From contig NZ_JABETO010000005.1 of assembly GCF_013055795.1 (NCBI RefSeq), positions 236,652 to 300,651 on the forward strand: DNA of 64,000 nt, given 5' to 3'. Source of the stretch: Streptomyces sp. I05A-00742 (GTDB lineage: Bacteria; Actinomycetota; Actinomycetes; Streptomycetales; Streptomycetaceae). Shown here piece after piece: positions 18,577-26,809 of the stretch. The number at the start of each line of letters is the position of its first letter. The stretch's first letter is position 1. The notes under the pieces were generated by a model that searched no databases, was not told where the DNA came from, and worked only from the letters and a program-made list of their open reading frames with translations. The position numbers were made by a program, and so were the translations under genes.

Positions 18577-18618
18577 CGCTTGTCCGTGGGTGACCGTGCG
18601 CTTGTCCGTGGATGACCG
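18577..18618. repeat. Two direct 20-bp repeats between betB and betA
   Basis: CGCTTGTCCGTGGGTGACCG at 18577-18596 and the same with one change at 18599-18618, period 22 bp, in the 95-nt spacer between the two genes. Function unknown. Confidence 0.7.
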
Positions 18619-18621
18619 CGC

Positions 18622-20124
18622 TCAGCCGGCGAACCAGCGCACGGGCGCGGGCGCGAGGTTCTGGTAGATGTGCTTGGCCTCGCGGTACTCGGCGAGCCCC
18701 GAGGGGCCCAGCTCCCGGCCGGTGCCGGACTTGCCGAAACCGCCCCACTCCGCCTGCGGCAGGTAGGGGTGGTAGTCGTTGATCCAGACCGTGCCGTGCC
18801 GCAGCCGCCCGGCCACCCGGCGAGCGCGGCCCGCGTCCCGGGTCCAGACGGCGCCGGCGAGCCCGTACTCCGTGTCGTTGGCGAGCGCGACGGCCTCGTC
18901 CTCGGTGCGGAAGGTCTCGACGGTGAGGATGGGGCCGAAGGTCTCCTCACGGACGACCTTCATCCCGCGGGTGCAGCGGTCGAGCACGGTCGGCTCGTAG
19001 AAGTACCCGGTGGCGGGCCGGACCTCGCTCGGCTCCGGGCGGGCGCCGCCGCAGCGCAGCACCGCCCCCTCGGCGAGCGCCGACGCCACGTACGCCTCGG
19101 TCTTCTCCAACTGCGCGGCCGACACCAGCGGTCCGCACTCGACGCCCGGCTCGGTGCCCCGGCCCAGCCGGATCCGCTCGGCGCGGCGGGCGAGTTCGGC
19201 GACGAAGCGCTCGCGCACCGACGCCTCGACGATCAGCCGGGAACCGGCCGAGCAGACCTGGCCGCTGTGGATGAACGCCGCGTTGAGCGCCTGGTCGACG
19301 GCCGTGTCGAAGCCCTCGTCGGTGGCGCAGGCGTCGGCGAAGACCACATTGGGGTTCTTGCCGCCGAGTTCGAGCGCGACCTTCTTCACGGTGGGGGCGG
19401 CGGCGCGCATCACGCGGGTGCCGCTGGCCAGGCCGCCGGTGAAGGAGACCAGGTCCACGTCGGGGTGCTCGGACAGCCGGGCGCCGACCGGGTCGCCCGC
19501 GCCGGTGACGATGTTGGCCGCCCCGACGGGCAGCCCGGCCTCCACCAGGAGGCGTATCAGGTGCACGGTCGACAGCGGGGTGACCTCGCTGGGCTTGATC
19601 ACGAAGGTGTTGCCCGCGGCGAGCGCCGGAGCGATCTTCCAACTGGCCTGGAGCAGCGGGTAGTTCCACGGGGTGATCAGCGCACAGACGCCGACCGGCT
19701 CGTGCACGACCACGCTGTGCACGTCCGGGCTGCCGGCGTCCACGACGCGGCCGCCGCTCTCGTTGACCACCAGGTCGGCGAAGTAACGGAAGGCGCTGGT
19801 GACGTCGTCGACGTCGACGCGGCCCTCCTCCAGGGTCTTCCCGGTGTCGCGGCTCTCGACGAGCGCGATCTCCTCGCGGTCCCGCTGGAGCAGGTCCGCC
19901 ACGCGGCGCAGCAGCGCGGCGCGCTCGGCGACGGGCGTACGCGGCCAGGGGCCGTCGTCGAACGCGGCGCGGGCCGCCGCGACGGCGGCGTCCGTGTCCT
20001 CCGTACCCCCTTCGGAGACCACGGCGAGGACCTTGGCGTCGGCAGGGTCGAGCACCTCCCGCTGAGCGCCGGAGGCGGCGGCGCGCCACCTGCCGTTCAC
20101 GTGGATGGTCTCGACTGACGACAT
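18622..20124 (-). CDS. betB: Betaine-aldehyde dehydrogenase
   Basis: 500 residues preceded by GAGGAAG at good spacing. Aldehyde dehydrogenase motifs are complete: ITPWNYPLLQASWKIAPAL, KPSEVTPLS, FTGGLASGTRVM, the catalytic Glu in ALELGGKNPN and the catalytic Cys in HSGQVCSAGSR, then EETFGPILTVE. In the betaine operon it oxidises betaine aldehyde to glycine betaine with NAD(P)+. It is the first gene of the operon betB-betA-ATPase-permease-binding protein, so the operator-like palindrome upstream would govern the whole set. Confidence 0.92.
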   Translation of the reverse strand: MSSVETIHVNGRWRAAASGAQREVLDPADAKVLAVVSEGGTEDTDAAVAAARAAFDDGPWPRTPVAERAALLRRVADLLQRDREEIALVESRDTGKTLEEGRVDVDDVTSAFRYFADLVVNESGGRVVDAGSPDVHSVVVHEPVGVCALITPWNYPLLQASWKIAPALAAGNTFVIKPSEVTPLSTVHLIRLLVEAGLPVGAANIVTGAGDPVGARLSEHPDVDLVSFTGGLASGTRVMRAAAPTVKKVALELGGKNPNVVFADACATDEGFDTAVDQALNAAFIHSGQVCSAGSRLIVEASVRERFVAELARRAERIRLGRGTEPGVECGPLVSAAQLEKTEAYVASALAEGAVLRCGGARPEPSEVRPATGYFYEPTVLDRCTRGMKVVREETFGPILTVETFRTEDEAVALANDTEYGLAGAVWTRDAGRARRVAGRLRHGTVWINDYHPYLPQAEWGGFGKSGTGRELGPSGLAEYREAKHIYQNLAPAPVRWFAG

Positions 20125-20243
20125 GTTCTTCCTCTGCTTCCGGTGTCCATGGTCTTCATGTGGGCGGCCTGAGCACAGGACCCGGCCGCCAACGGAGCGC
20201 GCCTAACCGAAAGCGCGCGATCCATGCCCGCTTTTACGCATTG

Positions 20244-20259
20244 AGTGATCTAAATCACT
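20244..20259. promoter_or_regulatory. Palindromic operator candidate upstream of betB
   Basis: AGTGAT-CTAA-ATCACT, a perfect 6-bp inverted repeat in an AT-rich patch within the 175-bp divergent gap between betB (minus) and the acetyltransferase-like gene (plus). It would suit a TetR-type (BetI-like) or GntR-type repressor; no such gene lies in the window. Confidence 0.5.
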
Positions 20260-20299
20260 AGAACCACTGTCGTGTCCGTGTCGCCGCTAGCCTCGGCCC

Positions 20300-20782
20300 A
20301 TGCCGCAGTTCCCGCTGGTCCCGGAAGATTTCGACGTTCCGCTGACCTTCTCCGGCCCGGGGTTCCGCCTGATACCTCTCGGTCCCGAGCACAATGCGTC
20401 CGACCACGCCGCCTGGACATCCAGCATCGATCACATCCGGAACACCCCGGGCTTCCGTGACGGCGCCTGGCCCCCGGCCGCCGGGATGTCCCTCGACGAG
20501 AACCTGAAGGACCTGGTCCGGCACGCGGACCAGTTCCGGGCGCGGGAGGTCTTCACGTACACGGTCCTCGAGGACGCGGGACGCGGCGAGGACGCGGGGC
20601 ACGCCGAGGTGATCGGCTGCCTCTACATCCACGCCTCCCGCTCGGGCGACGGCACCGTCCAGGCCACCTCCTGGGTACGGGCCGACCGGGCCGCGCTGGA
20701 CAGGCCGCTGTACGAGGCGGTGTCGGCCTGGCTGACGACGGAGTGGCCGCTGCTGGGCGAGCTCCGGTACGAAGCACGCTGA
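20300..20782 (+). CDS. GNAT-like N-acetyltransferase family protein
   Basis: 160 residues. The layout (FRLIPLGPEHNASDHAAWTS, EVFTYTVLED, VIGCLYIHASRSGDGTVQAT, SWVRADRAALDRPLYEAVSAWL) is that of a small actinobacterial GNAT-like family with the central beta-4 strand and the start of the acetyl-CoA helix, though the canonical Q/RxxGxG/A loop is poorly kept (SWVRADRAALD). It is therefore either divergent or inactive. It is divergent from the betaine operon and may share its control region, but no functional link is shown. Confidence 0.6.
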   Translation: MPQFPLVPEDFDVPLTFSGPGFRLIPLGPEHNASDHAAWTSSIDHIRNTPGFRDGAWPPAAGMSLDENLKDLVRHADQFRAREVFTYTVLEDAGRGEDAGHAEVIGCLYIHASRSGDGTVQATSWVRADRAALDRPLYEAVSAWLTTEWPLLGELRYEAR

Positions 20783-20796
20783 GGGCCGACGGGCCA

Positions 20797-20813
20797 ACGG
20801 TTCGGCGAACCGT
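20797..20813. terminator. Hairpin between convergent genes
   Basis: ACGGTTC (20797-20803), loop GGC, GAACCGT (20807-20813), followed by a short direct repeat (CCTCAGAAGT twice). Lies between genes ending at 20782 and 20833. Confidence 0.6.
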
Positions 20814-20832
20814 CCTCAGAAGTCCTCAGAAG

Positions 20833-21618
20833 TCAGAAGTCCGGGCGGACCACCAGCCGGGCCAGCGCCTCGGGTGCCGGGCCCGGGGCGAACTCCCAGC
20901 CGGGGAAGCCGCCCCAGGATATGGACGTCCTCAAGTACTCGACGAGCGTGATGCCTTTGCGGCCGATGACGCCGTGGATCTCCGGGTCGGCGGACGCGTC
21001 GGGGAGGACGACGTCGTGGGTGCCGCCGCTGATGTTCGCCTTGTGGTACTCGTCGGGCGCGAGGGAGAAGAGGAATTCGCCGTCCGGGTCGTCCAGATCG
21101 TCCGGGCCATCAGGATCGTCCGGGTCATCCGGGTCATCCGGGTCGTCCGGGTCGTCCAGGTAGGCCTCCCACTCGTACCGCAGGTGCTCGGCGCCCGCGA
21201 CGTCCAGCGGGTCGGGGTACGCGGCGCCGGGCGGACCGGACTCGGGCAGGGGACCCTGGTGGTAGTACAGGCCGATCGCCGCGCAGTCACCGAGGAACGA
21301 GACGTCCCCCACGGTCAGGAAGCTCGCCTTGAGCGCGGCGGGCAGGACGCCGATCGCCGCCTCCGTCTCGCGCACGACGGCCGCCGTGCCCGCGGTGGGC
21401 GGCTGGTGCGGCGGAAGGCCGTCCGCCGCCCGGACGAACCCCAGCTCGGGAAGCGCCTCGGCGAGCCGCGTCACATGCCGGGCCACCCGCTCCATGGTGG
21501 CCGTGGCCACGGCTTCGACATCCTCGCGGAGGCCGCCCGGCACCGGACCCAACCCCCGTACCTCGTTCCAGACCTGCTCGTGCTCACCCTGCGTGTACCG
21601 CCGGAAGTAGGACGTCAT
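20833..21618 (-). CDS. Hypothetical protein with acidic Asp-Asp-Pro repeat
   Basis: 261 residues. No signal peptide. The C-terminal half has ANISGGTHDVVLPDASADPE and VEYLRTSISWGGFPGWE, a conserved pattern of uncharacterised actinobacterial proteins related to SMI1/KNR4-like or immunity-type folds. A low-complexity stretch of DDP units (residues 155-179) interrupts the middle and is likely a flexible acidic loop inserted by repeat expansion. No function is assigned. Confidence 0.75.
   Translation of the reverse strand: MTSYFRRYTQGEHEQVWNEVRGLGPVPGGLREDVEAVATATMERVARHVTRLAEALPELGFVRAADGLPPHQPPTAGTAAVVRETEAAIGVLPAALKASFLTVGDVSFLGDCAAIGLYYHQGPLPESGPPGAAYPDPLDVAGAEHLRYEWEAYLDDPDDPDDPDDPDDPDGPDDLDDPDGEFLFSLAPDEYHKANISGGTHDVVLPDASADPEIHGVIGRKGITLVEYLRTSISWGGFPGWEFAPGPAPEALARLVVRPDF
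21082..21156 (-). repeat. In-frame 9-bp tandem repeat coding Asp-Asp-Pro
   Basis: About eight 9-bp units (reading GGGTCATCC/GGGTCGTCC variants on the plus strand) inside the hypothetical gene. In-frame, so copy-number change alters loop length but not the reading frame. Confidence 0.8.
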
Positions 21619-21673
21619 AAACGCAGGTTACGGTCACCCACTGACATCGCCCGGTCCGCCAGGAAAAACAGCA

Positions 21674-21745
21674 GGTCACCTGTCCGGTGACCGTGCGCCG
21701 AGGGGAAGTTGAACGGGAATCAGACCACCCGTTCAGCGATTGAAC
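21674..21745. promoter_or_regulatory. Operator-like inverted repeats upstream of the NmrA-family gene
   Basis: Two groups: GGTCACC (21674-21680) N5 GGTGACC (21686-21692), and TGAACGGG (21710-21717) N10 CCCGTTCA (21728-21735), followed by a third half-site TGAAC (21741-21745) that forms GTTCA-N5-TGAAC with the second arm. All lie in the 132 bp between the divergent starts, the last five bp before the ATG at 21751. Pattern suits an HxlR/TetR-type repressor; no regulator gene is adjacent. Confidence 0.55.
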
Positions 21746-21750
21746 AAATC

Positions 21751-22572
21751 ATGACTCTCGACGCAAGAACCACACTCGTCACCGGTGGCACCGGCAAAAC
21801 CGGGCGCCGGGTCGCCGAACGGCTGCGCTCGCGCGGCCTTCCGGTCCGGATCGGATCGCGCTCCGCCACCCCCGCCTTCGACTGGGAGAACCCGGAGACC
21901 TGGGTCCCCGCGCTCGCCGGCGTGCGCGCCGTCTACGTCACGTACTACCCCGACCTCGGCTTCCCCGGCGCCGCCGGGACCATCGGCGCCTTCGCCCGCA
22001 CGGCCGTGGAACAGGGCGCCCGGCGCCTGGTCCTGCTCTCCGCGCGCGGCGACGAGGGCGCGCGGGTCACCGAGCGCGCCCTCCAGGAGTCGGGAGCCGA
22101 CTGGACGGTCGTCCGGGCCGCCTGGTTCGACCAGAACTTCAGCGAGGACTTCTTCCTCGAACCCGTCCTGTCCGGCCAACTCCTCCTGCCCACCGGCGAC
22201 TCCGCCGAGCCCTTCGTCGACGCCGACGACATCGCCGACGTCGTCGTCACCACCCTCACGGACGACGGGCACACCGGGCACACCTACGAACTCACCGGCC
22301 CCCGCCTGCTCACCTTCCACGACGTGGCCACCGAACTCTCCCGCGCCACCGGCCGCGACATCGGCTACGTCCCCGTATCCATGGACCGGTTCCGCGCCTC
22401 CCTTGCCGGGAACGGCCTCCCCGACGAGTTCGCCGACCTCTTCGGCCTCATCACCGACGGACGCAACGCCCACCTCTCGGACGACGTGCGGCGGGTACTG
22501 GGGCGCGCTCCCCGCGACTTCGCGGACTACGCCCGGGAGACGGCGGCGTCGGGGGTCTGGGCGACCGCCTGA
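21751..22572 (+). CDS. NmrA-family NAD(P)-binding oxidoreductase
   Basis: 273 residues from the ATG at 21751 (MTLDARTTLVTGGTG); an ATG 14 codons upstream would place coding sequence over the operator repeats and is less likely. The Rossmann loop TGGTGKTGRRVAERL, the segment VRAVYVTYYPDL, and WTVVRAAWFDQNFSE identify the atypical-SDR NmrA/HSCARG group, whose members reduce quinones or sense NADPH. In Streptomyces such genes are often induced by electrophiles through nearby repressors. The following hairpin at 22589-22605 separates it from the convergent gene. Confidence 0.85.
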   Translation: MTLDARTTLVTGGTGKTGRRVAERLRSRGLPVRIGSRSATPAFDWENPETWVPALAGVRAVYVTYYPDLGFPGAAGTIGAFARTAVEQGARRLVLLSARGDEGARVTERALQESGADWTVVRAAWFDQNFSEDFFLEPVLSGQLLLPTGDSAEPFVDADDIADVVVTTLTDDGHTGHTYELTGPRLLTFHDVATELSRATGRDIGYVPVSMDRFRASLAGNGLPDEFADLFGLITDGRNAHLSDDVRRVLGRAPRDFADYARETAASGVWATA

Positions 22573-22588
22573 CGGGACGGGCGGCCTG

Positions 22589-22605
22589 AGGCGCCGGGGG
22601 CGCCT
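22589..22605. terminator. Hairpin between convergent genes
   Basis: AGGCGCC (22589-22595), loop GGG, GGCGCCT (22599-22605) in the 97-bp gap between genes ending at 22572 and 22670. Confidence 0.55.
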
Positions 22606-22669
22606 GGGAGCCGGCCACGTACCCGGCGCTCCGCAAGCCATCAGGCGATCATTTACCTGACGCGGTCCA

Positions 22670-23266
22670 TCAGGTGCAGTCGGCCAGACGCCGTCGGCAC
22701 TCGTCGAGCGCCTGCGTCACGGCCCCGTGCTCATCGCCGTCCGCAGGGCCGAGGAGTTCGCCGGCGGCCACCAGGGCCGCCCAGAAATCCGCCGGCCGGC
22801 TGTGAGCGGCACGGGGCCCGACACGCGTGAGCAAGCGGAACGCACTCGCCACCTCGCCCGTGGCGAAGCTGCGCGAGAGGCCGAGGCCAACCCTGCTCGC
22901 CACACCACCCATGGCGCGCGTAGCGGCCCACAGGTGTTCCACGATCGCCGTCTCCCGCCCATCGAGCCGCTTCGGGACGTCGAACACGCCGGTCGTCTCC
23001 AGGAGTTCGCCGTACAGCTCCTCCTCGCCCGGGCGGAACCCCCCGTGCACCCGCTCCCGCTCATCGCGGAGCCGCCGCGACATCTCCGGCTCCGCTATCC
23101 CCAGCGCCAGGCCGACGGCCAGCGCGGCGTCCCCCCACCGCGGCGTCCGCGCGGCGAGCTCGCCGCATACCCCGGCCGGCGCCGCCCCCGCCCGCAGCCG
23201 CTCCCTGGCGGCCGCGACCAATGCCTCATGGACGTCGTTCCCGCCGCTCACCGTCCCGCCGCCCAT
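22670..23266 (-). CDS. Hypothetical protein
   Basis: 198 residues from MGGGTVSGGND; a GTG four codons later (VSGGNDVHEAL) or an ATG 12 codons earlier are equally possible starts. Largely helical, Ala/Arg-rich, with GVCGELAARTPRWGDAAL and HLWAATRAMGGVASRVGLGL. No signal peptide or recognisable domain. It ends in a Cys-containing tail (DECRRRLADCT). It lies 50 nt downstream of nadE's stop-proximal side on the same strand, but in front of neither an operon partner nor a shared overlap; role unknown. Confidence 0.65.
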   Translation of the reverse strand: MGGGTVSGGNDVHEALVAAARERLRAGAAPAGVCGELAARTPRWGDAALAVGLALGIAEPEMSRRLRDERERVHGGFRPGEEELYGELLETTGVFDVPKRLDGRETAIVEHLWAATRAMGGVASRVGLGLSRSFATGEVASAFRLLTRVGPRAAHSRPADFWAALVAAGELLGPADGDEHGAVTQALDECRRRLADCT

Positions 23267-23316
23267 CTCTGCCCCCGGCCGGGAGCCGCACCCTGGCGGC
23301 AAACGCCGGACAGGCT

Positions 23317-24147
23317 TCAGGGTGCCAGCGGCAGCTGACGCTTGTGGTCGGTGAGGCGGTAGCGGTTGACGATCGTCTCGAAGACCCGCTCGTCCACCGG
23401 CTTGCCTTCCAGGAAGTCATCGATGTCGTCGTAGGTGACCCCGAGGGCGTCCTCGTCGGCCTTGCCCGGGTCCAGGGTCTCCAGGTCGGCCGTCGGCGTC
23501 TTCCACACCAGCTCGGCGGGCGCGCCCAGCGCGTCCGCGACGGCGCGCACCCGGCGCTTGGTCAGTCCGGTCAGCGGCACCAGGTCGGCGGCGCCGTCAC
23601 CGAACTTGGTGAAGAAGCCGGAGACGGCCTCGGCCGCGTGGTCCGTGCCGACGACCAGGCCACCGTGCGCACCGGCCACCGCGTACTGGGCGATCATGCG
23701 CTGCCGGGCTTTGATGTTGCCGTGCACGAAGTCCTGGTGGTGGGCGTCACGGAAGTCCACACCGGCGGCCAGCGCCGCGTCGAGCGCGGCGTCGCTCGCC
23801 GGCTTGATGTCCACGGTCAGCACGTGATCGGCCCGGATGAAGGACAGTGCGAGCTGCGCGTCGCGCTCGTCGGCCTGGACCCCGTAGGGCAGCCTCATCG
23901 CGTAGAACCGCGCCTCGTGCCCCGCGGCCCGGGCCCGCTCGACCGCGAGCTGGCACAGCCGGCCGGCGGTCGTGGAGTCGACGCCACCGCTGATGCCGAG
24001 CACGAGGGACCGCAGACCGGTCGAGACCAGCCGCTCGGCGAGGAACGCCACCCGGCGCTCGATCTCCCGCTCCGCCTCGAAGATCTCGGCGACCTCAAGT
24101 TCCCGCGCGATCTCCTGCTGCAGGGCCATGGACGCCGGCTCGCTCAC
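23317..24147 (-). CDS. nadE: NH3-dependent NAD+ synthetase
   Basis: 276 residues, the usual size of the ammonia-dependent form (no glutaminase domain). The ATP pyrophosphatase loop SGGVDST (LVLGISGGVDSTTAGRLC), the NaAD-binding VHGNIKARQRM and the segment GTDHAAEAVSGFFTKFGDGAADLVPL are all intact. It amidates deamido-NAD to NAD+ in the last step of NAD biosynthesis. The 201-bp gap upstream (24148-24348) holds its promoter region and no gene. Confidence 0.95.
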   Translation of the reverse strand: MSEPASMALQQEIARELEVAEIFEAEREIERRVAFLAERLVSTGLRSLVLGISGGVDSTTAGRLCQLAVERARAAGHEARFYAMRLPYGVQADERDAQLALSFIRADHVLTVDIKPASDAALDAALAAGVDFRDAHHQDFVHGNIKARQRMIAQYAVAGAHGGLVVGTDHAAEAVSGFFTKFGDGAADLVPLTGLTKRRVRAVADALGAPAELVWKTPTADLETLDPGKADEDALGVTYDDIDDFLEGKPVDERVFETIVNRYRLTDHKRQLPLAP

Positions 24148-24348
24148 GTCTGTTCCTCGTTCCCGTTCACCGTGTGCTATCGCGCTCAGCCTACCTGCCG
24201 CTCTCTCGCGACTTTCGCCGCAGTGAGCGGCCTCCGGCCCCCGGCGCGGGCGGCACGGCCCACCGGTTGTCGTACCCCCTCGCTACGGTCGTACATGCGT
24301 CTCCCTGAGCCGACTCGTCCATGGTCCGGCGGGGGCGGGCCGCTGGGA

Positions 24349-25125
24349 TCAGCCGTGGAGTTCGTAGAGGTGGAAGGCCAAGTTGGCGCCGTGGGGCAGG
24401 GTCGGCGGCGGAGTGATGCTCCGGAGGCGATGGCTCTTCGCGAAGGCCAGGCGGAGGGAGTCGTGGGCGATCCGGTCGCTCGCCTTGATGGCGATCAGGC
24501 AGGGCAGGCCGTCGCGGGAGCGGCGGATGTCGTCGAGGATGTCCGGGACCGGCGGTGAGGTGCGGGTCAGGTCCAGTCCGGCGGGGGTGGAGGCGGGCCA
24601 GGGAGGGTCGATGAAGTAGGTGTCGCGCATGCTGCGGGCGGGGAGCCTGCCGAGCAGGTCCCGGTAGTCGCCGAGGTGCAGACGGACGTCGGCGCCGACG
24701 CGGCCGAGGTTGTGGGACGTGGCGGCGTGGACGGCGGGGTCGAGTTCGGCCGCGTCCACGGTGATGCCGAGGCGGACGCCGAGGTGATGGCTGAAGTTCC
24801 CCGAACCGCAGAACAGGTCCACAAGCAGCGGATCTTCGCCTCCGGGCGGGGAGAAGGCATGCAATGCGGCGAGGACGTCGGCGACTTCGGCGGCGTGGGC
24901 GTCGGCACAGCATTCGACCGCTGTACGTCCCAGCAGCCGGATGCCCTCCGACTGCATCTCCGTCGCGGGAATCCCGTACAGGGAGAGCCCTTCGGGGCGG
25001 CCGTGGACGAGCCGTCCGGCCTCGCACAGTTGCTCGCCGGTCAGGACGGTGGTGCGCAGATCGCCCAGGAGCCGGTCGCGGAGTGCGAAGTAGGGGGCAT
25101 GGCCGTTGGAGACAGAACTGGTCAT
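24349..25125 (-). CDS. SAM-dependent methyltransferase, TGS1/RsmD-like (DPPW motif)
   Basis: 258 residues. The SAM loop DLFCGSGNF (103-111), acidic AELDP (126-130) and catalytic IDPPWP (172-177) are the motifs of N-methyltransferases acting on nucleobases (RsmD N2-guanine group and the TGS1 cap-guanine family carry DPPW). The N-terminal 100 residues are an unassigned helical domain with a Cys-Cys. The Rossmann core is about 150 residues. Target could be RNA, DNA or a small molecule. Divergent from the double methyltransferase at 25255 across 129 bp, which suggests coordinated expression. Confidence 0.75.
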   Translation of the reverse strand: MTSSVSNGHAPYFALRDRLLGDLRTTVLTGEQLCEAGRLVHGRPEGLSLYGIPATEMQSEGIRLLGRTAVECCADAHAAEVADVLAALHAFSPPGGEDPLLVDLFCGSGNFSHHLGVRLGITVDAAELDPAVHAATSHNLGRVGADVRLHLGDYRDLLGRLPARSMRDTYFIDPPWPASTPAGLDLTRTSPPVPDILDDIRRSRDGLPCLIAIKASDRIAHDSLRLAFAKSHRLRSITPPPTLPHGANLAFHLYELHG

Positions 25126-25254
25126 GCGGGGCTCGCTCCCGGGAAGAGAAGGGGATCACCACGGATTGACAACTGTGTGTGGTGGATCTGACCCTCAGTG
25201 TAGTGACGGCGCCTCGGTGTGGGTGCCCGCCTTGCCCGGAAGAGGAGCCGCACG

Positions 25255-26775
25255 ATGACCATGGACCAGCCTGCCCCGCAGCCCGCCCCGCAGCCCGCCT
25301 TCCCCGCCCGGCCTCCCGGCACGGCGGAGGCCGCTCGCCTCTTCGACGCACTCGGCAAGACGTACGAGGACACCTACTCCGGAAATCCCGCGCAGCTGGC
25401 GGCGATCGACTGGCTGCTGGCCCGTCTGCCGGAACGGGCACGGGTGATGGACATCGGGTCCGGCACCGGCAGACCGACCGCCGCCCTGATCACGGCGGCC
25501 GGGCACGACGTGACCGGCTACGACGTGTCGAAGACGATGACCGAGCTGGCCCGCGCACAGGTCCCGCGCGCCCGGTTCGAGCAGGCCGACGTGCGGACCC
25601 TGCCGGAGACCCCCGGGCAGTGGGACGCCATCACCGCGTTCTTCCCCCTCCTCCAGATGCCCCGCGCCGACCTGGACGCCACCCTCGCCAGGATCGCCCG
25701 CTGGCTGGCCCCGGGCGGACTCCTCGCCTTCGCCACCGTGCCCTCCGACATCGAGGACCAGGAGATCCGGTGGATGGGCCGGACCCTCCGCTGCACCAGC
25801 TACCCGGCCGAGACCTACGGGCGGCTCCTGCGCGAGGCCGGCCTGGACGTCGTCCACGAACACCTCGACACCTTCCACCCCGACTTCCCCGGCGCGCCCC
25901 CCGAGGAGCACCTCTTCATCCACGCGCGCAAGCCCGGCGGCCCGGCCGTCACCCCGCACGCCCTGGCCGGTCCGTACCCGCTGCCCGCCGTCTACCGGGG
26001 GCCGCACGAGCTCAGCGAGCAGGGCTGGCTGAACATGGAGGCCCGCTTCGAGCGCCACGACATCGCCCTCGTCGTGGACGCGCTCGCCCGCAACACCCGT
26101 GTCCTGGACGTCGGCGGCGGCACCGGCGCGGTCGTCCGCGAGATCGCCGCCCGCCTCGGGTCCGTGACCACCGTCGAGCCGCACGCGGCACGCGAGGAAA
26201 GCATGCGGCACCTGGCCGTGGACGGCGTGACCGTGCTGCCCGGACGCGCCGAGCGGCTTCCGCTGCGGGACGCGCGGTTCGACGCCGCCGTGGCCACCTG
26301 GGTGCTGCACTACACCGACGACCCCGAGGCCGCCGTCGCCGAGATGGCCCGCACCGTCGACCGCGCCCACCCCGAAGCGAGGATCGTTCTCGTCCAGGGC
26401 GCCCCCGACAACGAACTCGTCGACCTGTGGAACCGCACCTGCGCCCCGCTCGTCGGCGAACCCCGCGATCACCAGGGCCACCTGCTCACCCTCGCCGCCC
26501 GAACCCTCGCCGGGCACGGCTTCGACGACATCTCCTTCACCCGCGCCCGCGTCGACGTGGTCTTCCCCGAGGTCGGCGCCGAAGCCAAGGCCCAGGCGGC
26601 GGCCGAAGTCCTGGCAGGCTTCTGGAACACCGGTCACCCCCGGCTCGACCGGCTCCACGAGGCCCTGCTGCCCACCCTGCGCGACCACTTCGCCACCGGC
26701 ACCGACCGCTTCAACGACGACGCCGTCATGCTCGTCGCCCGCCCTTCAGCATCCGCCACCGCAGGTCGCCGATAG
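25255..26775 (+). CDS. Tandem-domain methyltransferase (two SAM folds in one chain)
   Basis: 506 residues from the ATG at 25255 with AGAGGAG upstream. Domain 1 (about 25-230) has the SAM loop VMDIGSGTGRPTAAL (64-78); domain 2 (about 250-500) has VLDVGGGTGAVVREI (283-297) and ATWVLHYTDDPEAAV. Both loops keep the glycine-rich motif and both post-I acidic residues, so both may be active. The N-terminus has a PAPQPAPQPA linker. Substrate is not predictable: small-molecule C/O/N-methylation is typical of this ubiE/Methyltransf_11 group. The fusion may allow two successive methylations. Confidence 0.8.
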   Translation: MTMDQPAPQPAPQPAFPARPPGTAEAARLFDALGKTYEDTYSGNPAQLAAIDWLLARLPERARVMDIGSGTGRPTAALITAAGHDVTGYDVSKTMTELARAQVPRARFEQADVRTLPETPGQWDAITAFFPLLQMPRADLDATLARIARWLAPGGLLAFATVPSDIEDQEIRWMGRTLRCTSYPAETYGRLLREAGLDVVHEHLDTFHPDFPGAPPEEHLFIHARKPGGPAVTPHALAGPYPLPAVYRGPHELSEQGWLNMEARFERHDIALVVDALARNTRVLDVGGGTGAVVREIAARLGSVTTVEPHAAREESMRHLAVDGVTVLPGRAERLPLRDARFDAAVATWVLHYTDDPEAAVAEMARTVDRAHPEARIVLVQGAPDNELVDLWNRTCAPLVGEPRDHQGHLLTLAARTLAGHGFDDISFTRARVDVVFPEVGAEAKAQAAAEVLAGFWNTGHPRLDRLHEALLPTLRDHFATGTDRFNDDAVMLVARPSASATAGRR

Positions 26776-26809
26776 CGTGGATCCGAAACCCGAGTGACGA
26801 GGAGGCCGC

